A stretch of DNA of 64,000 nt, taken from contig JAHECP010000004.1 of NCBI GenBank assembly GCA_024641665.1, forward strand, positions 1 through 64,000, in the 5' to 3' direction. The number at the start of each line of letters is the position of its first letter. The stretch's first letter is position 1. Both the position numbers and the translations under genes were made by a program. This document shows positions 9,516 through 18,298 of the stretch, piece by piece. This DNA is from Acidobacteriota bacterium. GTDB lineage: Bacteria; Acidobacteriota; Vicinamibacteria; Vicinamibacterales; JAHECP01. The notes under the pieces were generated by a model. The model saw nothing but the letters and a program-made list of their open reading frames with translations. It did no database searches and was not told the DNA's origin.

Positions 9516-9672
9516 CGGGTGTCCGTCGAAAGGGAACACCGCGATCATAACCCCGGGCCGTCGTCCACCAAGGGTCCCTGAGGCCGAAGCTCACTCCAGT
9601 CGGGGATCAAGCGGGCCTCGGCGGGTCCTGTCGCCGGGTTGGGGGCGTCAACCCGGCGCGGCGCCTCAATTA

Positions 9673-9688
9673 TACCTACATTGTGGTA
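9673..9688 (+). promoter_or_regulatory. Candidate PadR operator and promoter region
   Basis: TACC-N8-GGTA is a perfect inverted repeat in a short AT-rich patch. A -10-like TAATAT follows at 9687-9692. Its distance to the ATG at 9700 would give a transcript starting at or next to the start codon. Autoregulation by the PadR protein is inference. Confidence 0.4.
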
Positions 9689-9699
9689 ATATCACCGCC

Positions 9700-10026
9700 A
9701 TGCCCACCTGGCTTGGAGAGTTCGAGCAGCTGGTCCTCTTCGCCGTCGTGCAGCTCGAGCCGGCGGCCTACGGCGCGCCCATCGGGGCGCTCATCGAGGA
9801 ACGCACCGGACGGTCGGTCTCGTCGGGCGCCCTCTACACCACGCTGGAGCGGCTCGAGCGCCGGGGCCTCGTCGGCTCCACCTGGGGCGAGCCCACGCCC
9901 GAGCGCGGCGGCAAGCGCAAGCGCTACTACACGATCCGGCCCGCCGGCCGCGAGGCCCTCTCGCGGAGCTGGCAGGCCATGCGGGCGCTGGCGCGCGGCG
10001 CCGCGCCGAAGCTGGAGCGGCCATGA
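9700..10026 (+). CDS. PadR family transcriptional regulator
   Basis: The 108-aa winged-helix protein has the PadR pattern EQLVLFAVVQLEPAAYGAPI, then SSGALYTTLERLERRGLVGS, then KRKRYYTIRPAGREAL. It overlaps the following permease gene by four bases (ATGA), so the two are translationally coupled. In Acidobacteriota, PadR genes commonly sit directly before ADOP-type permeases, which fits here. It probably represses its own operon through the AT-rich inverted repeat just upstream. Confidence 0.9.
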   Translation: MPTWLGEFEQLVLFAVVQLEPAAYGAPIGALIEERTGRSVSSGALYTTLERLERRGLVGSTWGEPTPERGGKRKRYYTIRPAGREALSRSWQAMRALARGAAPKLERP

Positions 10027-12686
10027 GCCCGCCGCGCCTCGCGCTGGCGCTGCTCGATCGCCTCCTGCGCGATCCGGTTCGCGAGGCGGTCATCGGCGAC
10101 CTCTCGGAGGAACTCCACCGGCGCGCCGCGCGCGACGGGATCCGCGCGGCGCGCCGCTGGTTCTGGCGCCAGACCCTGGCCTCGCTGGCCGCGCGCGGGC
10201 GGGCGCGATTGCACGACACCGTGCGCACCGGCACAACGCTCGAGCGCCGGACGCCGGCCCGCCTCCTGGACGCTTTCCGCCAGGACTTCCGGTTCACGCG
10301 GCGCCTGATCACGGCCTCACCGGTCTTCGCCGTGGCGGCCGTCCTGACCCTGGCGATCGGCATCGGCGCCGCGACGACCATCGCCACCACCGTCGACCGC
10401 GCGCTCCTCCGCCCCCTGCCGTACCCGTCCGGCGACCGCCTCGTCTACCTGGGCGACCCGAACGACGACGGCACGATCGGCAACGTCGGCTTTGCGACGT
10501 TCGTGGACTGGCGCGACCGGCTGAAGACGCTCGACGAGCTCGCCGTCACCCGCGGGTGGACACCGACGCTCGTCGGCCTGGAGGGTGCGCAGCGGCTGTC
10601 GGGCATGCGGGTGAGCTGGAACTACTTCCGGATGCTCGGCGTCGCGCCGGCGCTCGGCCGGAATTTCACGGCGGCCGAGGATCACGCGGCGACTTGGCGC
10701 GTCGTGCTCGTGTCCGACGCGCTCTGGCGGGCGCGCTTCGGCGCGCGGCCCGAGGCGGTCGGGTCGCTCGTGGACCTGAACGGCCTCCAGTATCGGATCG
10801 TCGGCATCCTCCCGCCGTCGTTCGAACCGCTGGTGTCGGAACACTTCTATTCGCGCGCCGACATCTGGGCGCCGCTGGGCTACGAGCTGGGCGGCGACTC
10901 CTCCTGCCGGTCGTGCCGGCACTTGAAGGCGGTGGGGCGTCTCGCGCCGGGCGCCTCGGTGTTCCAGGCGCGGGCGGAGCTGGCCGCGGCGCACGCCGTG
11001 CTCCGGCGGGAGCACCCGTCGGACTACACGGCGGTCCCCCCAGGCCTGAACGCGCTCCGCGACGAGATCGGCGGCCCGCTCCGCCGGCCGCTCGAGCTGC
11101 TGATGGTGGCGGTCGCGTTCGTGCTCCTCGTCGCGTGCGCCAACGTCGCGGGCCTGCTCGTCGCGCGCGCGACCGACCGCGAGATGGAGCTGGCACTGCG
11201 CGCCGCGCTCGGCGCCGGTCGCGGGCGCCTGGCGCGCCAGCTGCTGACCGAGTCGCTGGTCCTCGCCGCGGCCGCCGCGCTCGTCGGGATCGGCGTCGCC
11301 CGCTGGGGACTGGCGCTGCTCGCGGCCTACGCGCCGGTCTGGGTTCCCCGGCTCGACGCGGCCGCCGCCGATCCGGTCACCCTGCTCATCGGCATCGGCG
11401 TCGCGGCCGCCGCGCTCGCGACCTTCGGCCTTCTGCCGGCCTGGACCGCGGCCCGGGGCGACCTGCAGCTCGTCCTGCGCCAGAGCCGCCAATCGGCCGC
11501 GCGCCGCGCGGTGCGGGCGCGCGAGGCGCTGATGGTGGCCGAGGTCGCCGTGGCGCTGCTGCTCGTGGCCACGGCCGGCCTCATGCGCCAGACGGTCGAT
11601 CGTCTCCTGCGCGTGGACCCGGGCTTCGACTCACACGGCGTCATCGTGGCCGGGCTGTCCCTCGTCGGCCCGCGCTGGGCCGAGGATGCCGCCGTCCGGG
11701 TCTTCCAGGACGAGCTGCTGCGCCGCGTCGTCGCCCTGCCGGGTGTCGAGCATGCCGCCCTGACCGGCCAGGTCCCGCTCGGCGACAACTACGACCGCCA
11801 GGCGTTTCGCGTCGAGGGCCGGACGTTCCCGAGCGACGCGGACGTTCCCTACGCCGAGCGGTACTCGGTCACGCCGGACTACTTCGCGACGATGCGCATC
11901 CCGCTCAGGCGGGGCCGGCCCTTCGACGATCGCGACGCGACCGGCGCCACACCCGTCGTGCTGGTCAACGAGACGGCCGCCCGGACGCTCTTCGGCGGGT
12001 CGGATCCGATCGGACGCCGGGTGAAGATCGGCGGAAGCGACAGCCCCTGGCGCACGGTCGTCGGCATCGTCGGCGACGTGCGGCACTACGCGCTCGACCG
12101 TCCACCCACGCCGCAGTTCTACGCCCCGCAGAAGCAGCTGGCCGATTCCTACCTGGTGCTGGTCGTGCGCACGGCGACGGATCCGGCGGCGCTCGCGGCG
12201 GCCGTCCGGCGCCAGGTCCGGGCGATCGCCGGCGACGTCCCGGTCTACGACGTGTCGACGCTCGACGCGCTCGTGGAGGCGTCCGTCGCGCCGCGGCGGT
12301 TCGTGATGACGCTGCTCGGGCTCTTCGCGCTGGCCACGCTGCTGATGGCGGCCATCGGGCTCTACGGCGTCGTCTCGCAGAGCGTCGCAGCCCGGCAGCA
12401 GGAGTTCGGGATCCGGCTCGCGCTCGGTGCCCGCCCGGGCGACATCATCCTCCTGGTGCTCGGGCGCGGCTTCAGGCTGGTGCTGGCAGGGGTGGTCATC
12501 GGCGCCGCGGCTGCGGCGGCGCTGGGCCAGGCGATCCACGGCCTGCTGTACGACACGCCACCGGCCGACCCGTTGGCGCTGGGCACAGCCGTCGCCCTGC
12601 TGCTGCTGGCGGCGCTCGCGGCGCACCTCGCGCCGCTGCGGCGCGCGACGGCCGTCGATCCGAGTGCCGCGCTGCGCGGCGAGTAG
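10023..12686 (+). CDS. ADOP-type ABC transporter permease (MacB/FtsX family), prefix type 2
   Basis: The 887-aa protein starts with an 80-residue cytoplasmic prefix (LALLDRLLRDPVREAVIGDLSEEL). Two MacB/FtsX halves follow, each with a periplasmic MacB core domain and FtsX transmembrane helices. Motifs include VAVAFVLLVACANVAGLLVA in the middle and LRAALGAGRGRLARQLLTES. The end reads ATAVDPSAALRGE, as in the family. Acidobacterial duplicated orphan permeases lack a neighbouring ATPase, and none is seen here. Substrate unknown; efflux or lipoprotein/peptide stress is inference. It is coupled to padR at 9700. Confidence 0.9.
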   Translation: MSPPRLALALLDRLLRDPVREAVIGDLSEELHRRAARDGIRAARRWFWRQTLASLAARGRARLHDTVRTGTTLERRTPARLLDAFRQDFRFTRRLITASPVFAVAAVLTLAIGIGAATTIATTVDRALLRPLPYPSGDRLVYLGDPNDDGTIGNVGFATFVDWRDRLKTLDELAVTRGWTPTLVGLEGAQRLSGMRVSWNYFRMLGVAPALGRNFTAAEDHAATWRVVLVSDALWRARFGARPEAVGSLVDLNGLQYRIVGILPPSFEPLVSEHFYSRADIWAPLGYELGGDSSCRSCRHLKAVGRLAPGASVFQARAELAAAHAVLRREHPSDYTAVPPGLNALRDEIGGPLRRPLELLMVAVAFVLLVACANVAGLLVARATDREMELALRAALGAGRGRLARQLLTESLVLAAAAALVGIGVARWGLALLAAYAPVWVPRLDAAAADPVTLLIGIGVAAAALATFGLLPAWTAARGDLQLVLRQSRQSAARRAVRAREALMVAEVAVALLLVATAGLMRQTVDRLLRVDPGFDSHGVIVAGLSLVGPRWAEDAAVRVFQDELLRRVVALPGVEHAALTGQVPLGDNYDRQAFRVEGRTFPSDADVPYAERYSVTPDYFATMRIPLRRGRPFDDRDATGATPVVLVNETAARTLFGGSDPIGRRVKIGGSDSPWRTVVGIVGDVRHYALDRPPTPQFYAPQKQLADSYLVLVVRTATDPAALAAAVRRQVRAIAGDVPVYDVSTLDALVEASVAPRRFVMTLLGLFALATLLMAAIGLYGVVSQSVAARQQEFGIRLALGARPGDIILLVLGRGFRLVLAGVVIGAAAAAALGQAIHGLLYDTPPADPLALGTAVALLLLAALAAHLAPLRRATAVDPSAALRGE

Positions 12687-12708
12687 CGCGGCGCCGGCGC
12701 CCCTCCTC

Positions 12709-15378
12709 CTACTCCGAGCGCAGGGCCACCAGGGGGTCCACCGAGGCCGCCCGGCGCGCCGGCAGGTAGCTCGCGGCGAGCGCGATGGCGGCCAGCACGG
12801 CCGACACGGCGCCGAGCACCATCGGGTCCGCCGGCCGGACGTCGAACAGCAGTGTCCCCAGCAGGCGCATGAAGGCGAGCGAGCCCGCGAGGCCCGTGGC
12901 GAGCCCCGCCGCCACCCAGACCATGGTGCGGCCCACGAACAGCGCCACCATGTCCCCGGGCCGCGCGCCGAGGGCGACGCGAATCCCGATCTCGCGCGTG
13001 CGCTGCGCCACCGAGTAGCTCACCACGCCCACGATGCCCACGCCCGCGAGCGCCAGCGCCAGCAGCGCGAAGGACGAGAGCAGCAGCATGGCGAACCGCC
13101 GCGACCCCACCGACGCGCCGACGATGTCGATCATGGGCCCGATGTTCGAGACCGGCCGATCCGGCTCGACGCGCGCCAGCGCGAGCGCGATCGGCCTGGC
13201 GAAGGACATCGGCGCGGCCGTGGTCCGCACCACGATGGTCATCGACGGCCAGGCCGCTTGCGTGTACGGCCGGAAGAACTGGGGCCGCGTCGCGCTGTCC
13301 AGCCCCCAATGCCTGACGTCCCCGACCACGCCGACGACGGTCATCCACGGCTCGCCTGCGATGCCCATGCGGATGCGCCTGCCGATCGCGTCCTCGTCCG
13401 GCCAGTACCTGCGCGCCATCGCCTGATTGATGACGATGACCGGCTCCGACGCGAGCGTGTCGCGCGCGGTGAACTCGCGCCCTTCGAGGATCGGGATGCC
13501 CATCGTGCGGAAGTACCCCGGGCAGGCAACGCTGTAGGACGCGCCCGGCGTCTCGCTCCGCTCGGGCACGGGCTTGCCCTCCAGGAAGAACCCCCGGCCG
13601 GCGTTGCCCCGGAGCGGAAGGTGCGCCACCGCTCCGGTCGACACCACGCCCGTGACCGCGCCGACGCTCTCCCCCAGATCCTGGCAGAAGCGCGCGTGCA
13701 CCGGCGGGCCGTAGTAGGTGTTGATCTGCGGCAGCGAGACGCGCATCGTCAGGACCCTCGCGGGATCGAACCCGGGATCGACGCCCAGCAGACGCACCAT
13801 GCTCGCGATCATCAGCCCCGCGCCGCACAGGACCACCAGCGTCAGCGCCACCTCGCACGCGACGAGCGCGTGGCGCAGGCGGTTCCCCCGGCCGCCGCCC
13901 TGGTCGTCCCCGCGCTCGTTCAACGGGTTCCCGGCCCGGCGGCGGAACGACCCGGACGCCGGGAACACGCCGAACAGGATGCCCGCCAGACCGGTCACCA
14001 GAAGCGTGAACGCGAGCACCTGACCGTCGACGTGGATCCCGCTCAGCGGCCGAAACGCGATGGACGACAGGTAGCCGGGCAGGATGCGGACCAGGAGCGG
14101 CGAGCCCCAGACCGCGGCCGCCAGGCCCGCCGCGCCGCCCAGCACCGCCAGAGACAGGCTCTCGACGAGCAGCTGCCGCGCGATGCGCGCGGGCGACGCG
14201 CCGAGCGCGCGGCGGATCGCCAGCTCCCGCTTCCGCCCCGCGCCCCGGGCCAGCAGCAGGTTGGCCACGTTGACGCACGCGATGAGCAGCACGAACCCGA
14301 CCGCGGCCAGCAGGGCCAGCATCAGGCGGCGGACCTCGGTCAGGCCGAAGTCGCCCATGGGCACGACCGCGGCGCTCGTGTCGGCGTCGTCGTCGGGATA
14401 CTGCGCGGCGAGCCGGCCCTGAATCGTCGCCATCTCCGCTTGCGCCTGCGCCAGGGTGACGCCGGGCGCGAGCCGCGCGATGGCGACGAAGCTGTTGGAG
14501 TTGCGGCGCTGGTCGCCGGCGGTGAACCCGGCCGGCACCCAGACCTGCCGCGGGCCGCTCCAGAACTGGAACTGGAAATCGGGCGGCATGACGCCGACGA
14601 CGGTGTACGCCTCGCCGTCCATCCTGATCGTCCGGCCGACCAGCGAGGCGTCGGCGCCGTAGCGCGCCGCCCACAGCCCGTAGGCGAGCACCACCTCGTG
14701 GTCCTTGCCGAGCGTCTCCTCCTCCGGGCGGAACCCGCGGCCGAGGAACGGCTCGACGCCCAGCACGCGGAAGAACTGCGCGGTGACCCGCACGCCGGAC
14801 ACCTGCTCGGCGTCGCGCCCGATCGCGTCGGCGGCCAGGTTGTAGCCCTTGCCGGCCGAGTCGAAGATGGCGAGGCTGTCGAACACGTGGTTCTGCCGCT
14901 GCCAGTCCCAGAACTCCGGCGCCGACACGATGCTGAAGTCGCCGGGCTCCGAGGCGTGCGTCTTCCAGACCAGGACCAGCCGGTCCGGGCTCGGGAACGA
15001 CAGCGGCCGCAGCAGCGTCCCGTTGACGACGGTGAAGATGGTGCTGTTGGCGCCCACGCCGAGGGCCAGCGTCAGCACGGCGACGGCGGTGAAGCCAGGC
15101 GCGCGGCCCTGGCCGCGCGCGGCGTAGCGCAGGTCCTGCCAGAGCGTCTCGAGGTGACGCTCCCAGCCCGCGTCGCGTACCTCGTCCTTCACCGCCTCGA
15201 GGCTGCCCATCTCGACGCGGGCGGCGCGCAGCGCCCGGTCGCGCGGCAGCCCGTCGCGCAGCTTCTGGCCGACGGACTCGTCGAGGTAGGACCGGAGCTC
15301 GGCGTCGAGGTCCGCCTCGACGCGGTCCCGGCGGAAGAGGCCGCGGAGTCCGGCAGCGAGATGTCGCCACAAGGGCAT
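12709..15378 (-). CDS. ADOP-type ABC transporter permease (MacB/FtsX family), prefix type 1
   Basis: The 889-aa protein starts MPLWRHLAAGLRGLFRRD. Its prefix differs from that of the previous permease (RVEADLDAELRSYLDESVGQ). Two MacB/FtsX modules follow, with VGFVLLIACVNVANLLLARG, IRRALGASPARIARQLLVES and the terminal ASVDPLVALRSE. The start at 15378 is preceded by GAGGAGG; the longer open frame upstream is non-coding repeat sequence. It is convergent with the first permease, 22 bp apart. Its own PadR partner lies upstream on the same strand, separated by repeat copy C. No ATPase gene is nearby. Confidence 0.9.
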   Translation of the reverse strand: MPLWRHLAAGLRGLFRRDRVEADLDAELRSYLDESVGQKLRDGLPRDRALRAARVEMGSLEAVKDEVRDAGWERHLETLWQDLRYAARGQGRAPGFTAVAVLTLALGVGANSTIFTVVNGTLLRPLSFPSPDRLVLVWKTHASEPGDFSIVSAPEFWDWQRQNHVFDSLAIFDSAGKGYNLAADAIGRDAEQVSGVRVTAQFFRVLGVEPFLGRGFRPEEETLGKDHEVVLAYGLWAARYGADASLVGRTIRMDGEAYTVVGVMPPDFQFQFWSGPRQVWVPAGFTAGDQRRNSNSFVAIARLAPGVTLAQAQAEMATIQGRLAAQYPDDDADTSAAVVPMGDFGLTEVRRLMLALLAAVGFVLLIACVNVANLLLARGAGRKRELAIRRALGASPARIARQLLVESLSLAVLGGAAGLAAAVWGSPLLVRILPGYLSSIAFRPLSGIHVDGQVLAFTLLVTGLAGILFGVFPASGSFRRRAGNPLNERGDDQGGGRGNRLRHALVACEVALTLVVLCGAGLMIASMVRLLGVDPGFDPARVLTMRVSLPQINTYYGPPVHARFCQDLGESVGAVTGVVSTGAVAHLPLRGNAGRGFFLEGKPVPERSETPGASYSVACPGYFRTMGIPILEGREFTARDTLASEPVIVINQAMARRYWPDEDAIGRRIRMGIAGEPWMTVVGVVGDVRHWGLDSATRPQFFRPYTQAAWPSMTIVVRTTAAPMSFARPIALALARVEPDRPVSNIGPMIDIVGASVGSRRFAMLLLSSFALLALALAGVGIVGVVSYSVAQRTREIGIRVALGARPGDMVALFVGRTMVWVAAGLATGLAGSLAFMRLLGTLLFDVRPADPMVLGAVSAVLAAIALAASYLPARRAASVDPLVALRSE

Positions 15379-15395
15379 GGCGCCCTCCTCACGAG

Positions 15396-15552
15396 ACCGG
15401 GGCTCTGCCCCGGACCCCGGCTCGGTCTTCTCTTGGATCGGCGGGGCCCCCTGCACCCCGCCTGGCTCGGTCGTTACGTGGGGCCCCAACGCCCACTCCA
15501 CTCCCTCGCTCGCGGGGAGCCCCGTCGCCCCGCACCGCTTCCTCGCCCTTCG
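15396..15552 (-). repeat. Dispersed mosaic intergenic repeat, copy C
   Basis: Read on the minus strand it contains the left block shared with copies A and B, the GGCGGGGTGCAGGGG block shared with A, and the terminal hairpin GGGGTCCGGGGC..GCCCCGGT shared with B. The hairpin lies only about 20 bp before the permease start codon at 15378. The element therefore sits between padR and the permease and could weaken read-through. That effect is inference. Confidence 0.55.
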
Positions 15553-15667
15553 ACTGTGGCTCAGGGCGTCCCGAGCCTGGTCGAGGGACACGGGCCGCGC
15601 CGTGCGCGGCCGGTCCGTCATGCGGCACAATCGGGTACGGAGTTCTCGTTTCAAGCCGCATGACGGG

Positions 15668-16003
15668 CTACGCTTCGAGAATGCGGGCGATGGCCGCGAC
15701 CTGCCGGCCCCACGCGGCCCGCTCGTCTCTGAGCTGCCGGCGGCCCCTTGCGGCGAGGGTGTAGTACTTCGCGCGCCGGTTGTTCTCGGTGGTGCGCCAG
15801 TCGCCGGCAATCAGGCCGTCGCGCTCCAGGCGCTTCAGCGCGGGGAACAGCGTGCCGGGGTTGACGCGGAAGACGCCGCCGCTCATCTGCTCGATCCGGA
15901 GGGTGATGCCGAAGCCGTGCAGCGGCTCGAGCGCGAGCGTCTTGAGGATCAGCATGTCGAGGGTGCCCTGCACGAGGACGAGGGCGGCGGGCTCTTCGGG
16001 CAT
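15668..16003 (-). CDS. PadR family transcriptional regulator
   Basis: The 111-aa protein reads LVQGTLDMLILKTLALEPLHG, then NPGTLFPALKRLERDGLIAG, then RRAKYYTLAARGRRQL, the typical PadR winged helix. The start at 16003 is set by AGAGGAGAC nine bases upstream; the open frame runs further but crosses the promoter. It probably regulates itself and the downstream ADOP permease (15378-12709). A sigma-70-like promoter with two direct operator repeats stands directly upstream. Confidence 0.9.
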   Translation of the reverse strand: MPEEPAALVLVQGTLDMLILKTLALEPLHGFGITLRIEQMSGGVFRVNPGTLFPALKRLERDGLIAGDWRTTENNRRAKYYTLAARGRRQLRDERAAWGRQVAAIARILEA

Positions 16004-16019
16004 GGGGAGGGTCTCCTCT

Positions 16020-16070
16020 GGGTTGCCAAGAGGAATGTTACCGCCGTTCCTTTGGGTAATCAAGAGGAAC
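16020..16070 (-). promoter_or_regulatory. padR promoter bracketed by a pair of direct operator repeats
   Basis: On the minus strand TTGATT, a 17-bp spacer and TAACAT (16063 to 16035) form a sigma-70-like promoter. The 17-bp sequences GGGTTGCCAAGAGGAAT (16020-16036) and GGGTAATCAAGAGGAAC (16054-16070, plus-strand reading) are direct repeats 34 bp apart. One covers the -35 box and the other the -10/start region. This is a natural layout for repression by the PadR protein encoded next to it. Confidence 0.5.
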
Positions 16071-16081
16071 CGACGGGCCGG

Positions 16082-16110
16082 CCGGAGAGGCCGTTGGGCG
16101 GTCTCTCCGG
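16082..16110 (-). terminator. Hairpin after pstS
   Basis: Inverted repeat CCGGAGAG / CTCTCCGG with a 13-base loop, about 35 bp downstream of the pstS stop on the minus strand. No T-run. Confidence 0.4.
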
Positions 16111-16143
16111 CGGGCCGCGGGGACGGATGCCGGGCGCGCGGGA

Positions 16144-17226
16144 CTACTGCGGCTGGCCGGCGATGGTGATGGACTTGATGGCCTGAAGGTCGAGCTGCTG
16201 GACCGACTCGGGCAGCGGCGCGTAGGAGAGCGCCTTGGCGAACTGCTGGCCCTTGGTGACCGTGTAGGTGAGCAGGTCCACGATCTCCCGGCCCTTCGCC
16301 GCGTCGGGCTGGTTCTTGAACACGACGATCCAGCTGAAGCCGGCGATCGGGTAGCTGGCGTCGCCCGGCGGGTTGACGAACACGGCCTTGAGGTCGGCGG
16401 GCATGTTCGCGGCCGCGCCGGCGCCGGCGTCGGCCGTGCCCTCGACGCTCGGCTCGACGAACTTGCCGGCGGCGTTCTGGACGAGGGCCGCCTTGATGTT
16501 GTTCTCCTTGGCGTAGGACATCTCGAAGTAGCCGATGCCGCCGGGCGTGTTGATCACCTGGCCCGACACGCCTTCGCTGCCCTTCGCGCCGATGCCGGCC
16601 GGCCACCTGACCGCGCCCGACGCCCCGACCTTGGCTTTCCACTCGGGGCTCACCGCCGACAGGTACGAGGTGAAGATGAACGTCGTGCCGCTGCCGTCCG
16701 AGCGGTGCACCACGGCGATGGCCGTGTGGGGCAGGGTGACACCCGGGTTGAGCGTCGCGATCCGGGGGTCGTTCCACTGCGTGATCTGGCCGAGATAGAT
16801 GCCGGCGAGCGTGGGGCCGTCGAGCTTCAGGCCGTCGATCGGCAGGTTGTAGCCCACCGACACGGCGCCCATGGTGACCGGGACGTGCACGACCGGCCCG
16901 CCGGCGGCCGCGGCGGCCTGCTCCTGCTCGTCGTTGAGCGGGTAGTCGCTGGCACCGAAGTCCACCGTGCCGGCCGTCAGCTGGCGCACGCCGCCGCCGC
17001 TGCCGATCGACTGGTAGTTGATCTGGACGCCGGATTGCTTCTGGAACGCGTCGAAGACCTTGCTGAACAGGGGCGTGTCGAACGTGGACCCCGCCCCCTG
17101 GAGGCGGATCATCTGCTCGGACGTTGCGGCGGATCCGGAGGAGCTCGTTGCGGGCGACGACCCTCCGCAGCCAGCCAGGAGCAACACGACCGGGAGGGTC
17201 GCAAGAAGGTGCTTGTTGGTGAACAT
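16144..17226 (-). CDS. pstS: Phosphate ABC transporter substrate-binding lipoprotein PstS
   Basis: The 360-aa protein has lipobox LLLAGC, then the PstS pattern LQGAGSTFDTPLFSKVFDAF, SIGSGGGVRQLTAGTVDFGASDYPL, AIAVVHRSDGSGTTFIFTSYL and GFSWIVVFKNQ. These include the phosphate-contacting Ser/Asp/Arg/Ser-Gly segments known in PstS. It should capture phosphate in the periplasm for a PstCAB importer. No pstC, pstA, pstB or phoU gene is adjacent, so it is an orphan here and its partners must be elsewhere. No clear Pho box was recognised upstream. It is divergent from thrB. Confidence 0.92.
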   Translation of the reverse strand: MFTNKHLLATLPVVLLLAGCGGSSPATSSSGSAATSEQMIRLQGAGSTFDTPLFSKVFDAFQKQSGVQINYQSIGSGGGVRQLTAGTVDFGASDYPLNDEQEQAAAAAGGPVVHVPVTMGAVSVGYNLPIDGLKLDGPTLAGIYLGQITQWNDPRIATLNPGVTLPHTAIAVVHRSDGSGTTFIFTSYLSAVSPEWKAKVGASGAVRWPAGIGAKGSEGVSGQVINTPGGIGYFEMSYAKENNIKAALVQNAAGKFVEPSVEGTADAGAGAAANMPADLKAVFVNPPGDASYPIAGFSWIVVFKNQPDAAKGREIVDLLTYTVTKGQQFAKALSYAPLPESVQQLDLQAIKSITIAGQPQ

Positions 17227-17356
17227 CGGTTGAGTCTAGGCTCGAACGGCTTGCGCCCACGTCAACAGTGCATCAATTCCGTGTAAACTCCCCTGCCGTG
17301 GACCACCTCAGGGCGGAATCCGGTGACTTCCGGCGCGGGGACACGGGGGCCGGGCG

Positions 17357-18298
17357 GTGACGCGGCCGTCCTCGGCGCTCGCGTTCGCGCCGGCCAGCGT
17401 CGGCAACGTGGCCGTCGGCTTCGACGTGCTCGGGCACAGCGTGCCGGTCCTCGGCGATCGGGTGCGCGCCGTGCGGACGCCCGATCGCGGCGTGCGCATC
17501 CGCGGCGTCACAGGCGTCGTGACGGACCTGCCGCTCGATCCGGCGCGCAACACGGCTGGCGTGGCCGTGTCGGCGCTGGCCGGCGCCCTCGCGCCCGGCC
17601 ACGGGTTCGAGCTGACGATCGACAAGGGCATTCCGCTCGCCTCGGGACTCGGCGGCTCGGCCGCCTCGGCGGTGGCGGCCGTCGTCGCCGCCAACGCGCT
17701 CCTCGACGAGCCGGTCGACGCGCTGCAGCTGCTGAAGTTCGCGATGGCGGGCGAGGCGGTGGCGAGCGGCGCGACGCACGTGGACAACATCGCGGCCTCG
17801 CTCTACGGCGGGCTCGTGCTGACGGTCGGCATCGACGACCCCGTGGTCACGCGGATTCCGGTGCCCGACGTGATTCGCTGCGTGCTCGTCCACCCGCACG
17901 TCCAGCTGACGACGCACGCCGCGCGGGAGATCCTGGCCCGCGCCATCAGCCTGTCCGACGTCGTCTGGCAGGAGGCGAACCTCGCCGGCTTCGTGGCCGG
18001 CTGCTTCACGTCCGACCTGCGGCTCATCCGCGCCTCGCTCGAGGACGTGGTGATCGAGCCGCAGCGCAAGCGGCTCATCCCGGGCTTCGAGCGCGTCAAG
18101 CGGGCCGCGATGGCCGCGAACGCGATCGGGTGCTCCATCTCCGGCGCCGGGCCGACCGTGTTCGCCTGGTGCGAGGCGCCGGACGCGGACGCGGTGAGCC
18201 GCGGCATGGCCGGCGCCTTCGAGGCGGACGGCATCGGGACCGACGTGTGGATCGCGCCGATCGACACGGCCGGCGCACGGGTGGTCGAGCGATCATGA
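17357..18298 (+). CDS. thrB: Homoserine kinase
   Basis: The 313-aa GHMP-family kinase phosphorylates homoserine with ATP in threonine synthesis. Visible are the N-terminal FAPASVGNVAVGFDVLG, the ATP-binding GHMP loop IPLASGLGGSAASAVAAV, and the C-terminal AIGCSISGAGPTVFAW. The start codon is GTG at 17357. Its stop overlaps the next start (ATGA), giving a tight thrB-thrC operon. No homoserine dehydrogenase gene is present nearby. Confidence 0.95.
   Translation: MTRPSSALAFAPASVGNVAVGFDVLGHSVPVLGDRVRAVRTPDRGVRIRGVTGVVTDLPLDPARNTAGVAVSALAGALAPGHGFELTIDKGIPLASGLGGSAASAVAAVVAANALLDEPVDALQLLKFAMAGEAVASGATHVDNIAASLYGGLVLTVGIDDPVVTRIPVPDVIRCVLVHPHVQLTTHAAREILARAISLSDVVWQEANLAGFVAGCFTSDLRLIRASLEDVVIEPQRKRLIPGFERVKRAAMAANAIGCSISGAGPTVFAWCEAPDADAVSRGMAGAFEADGIGTDVWIAPIDTAGARVVERS

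Noticed and set aside
12427-15663. Plus-strand open frame of about 1078 codons across the second permease
   Set aside because: Arg/His/Gln-rich antisense shadow of a well-recognised MacB/FtsX protein.
16004-17260. Long 5' extension of the padR frame through pstS
   Set aside because: It crosses the padR promoter and overlaps a clear PstS gene in another frame.
17227-17356. Threonine-type leader or riboswitch before thrB
   Set aside because: No short Thr/Ile-rich peptide, attenuator hairpin or conserved riboswitch core could be seen.
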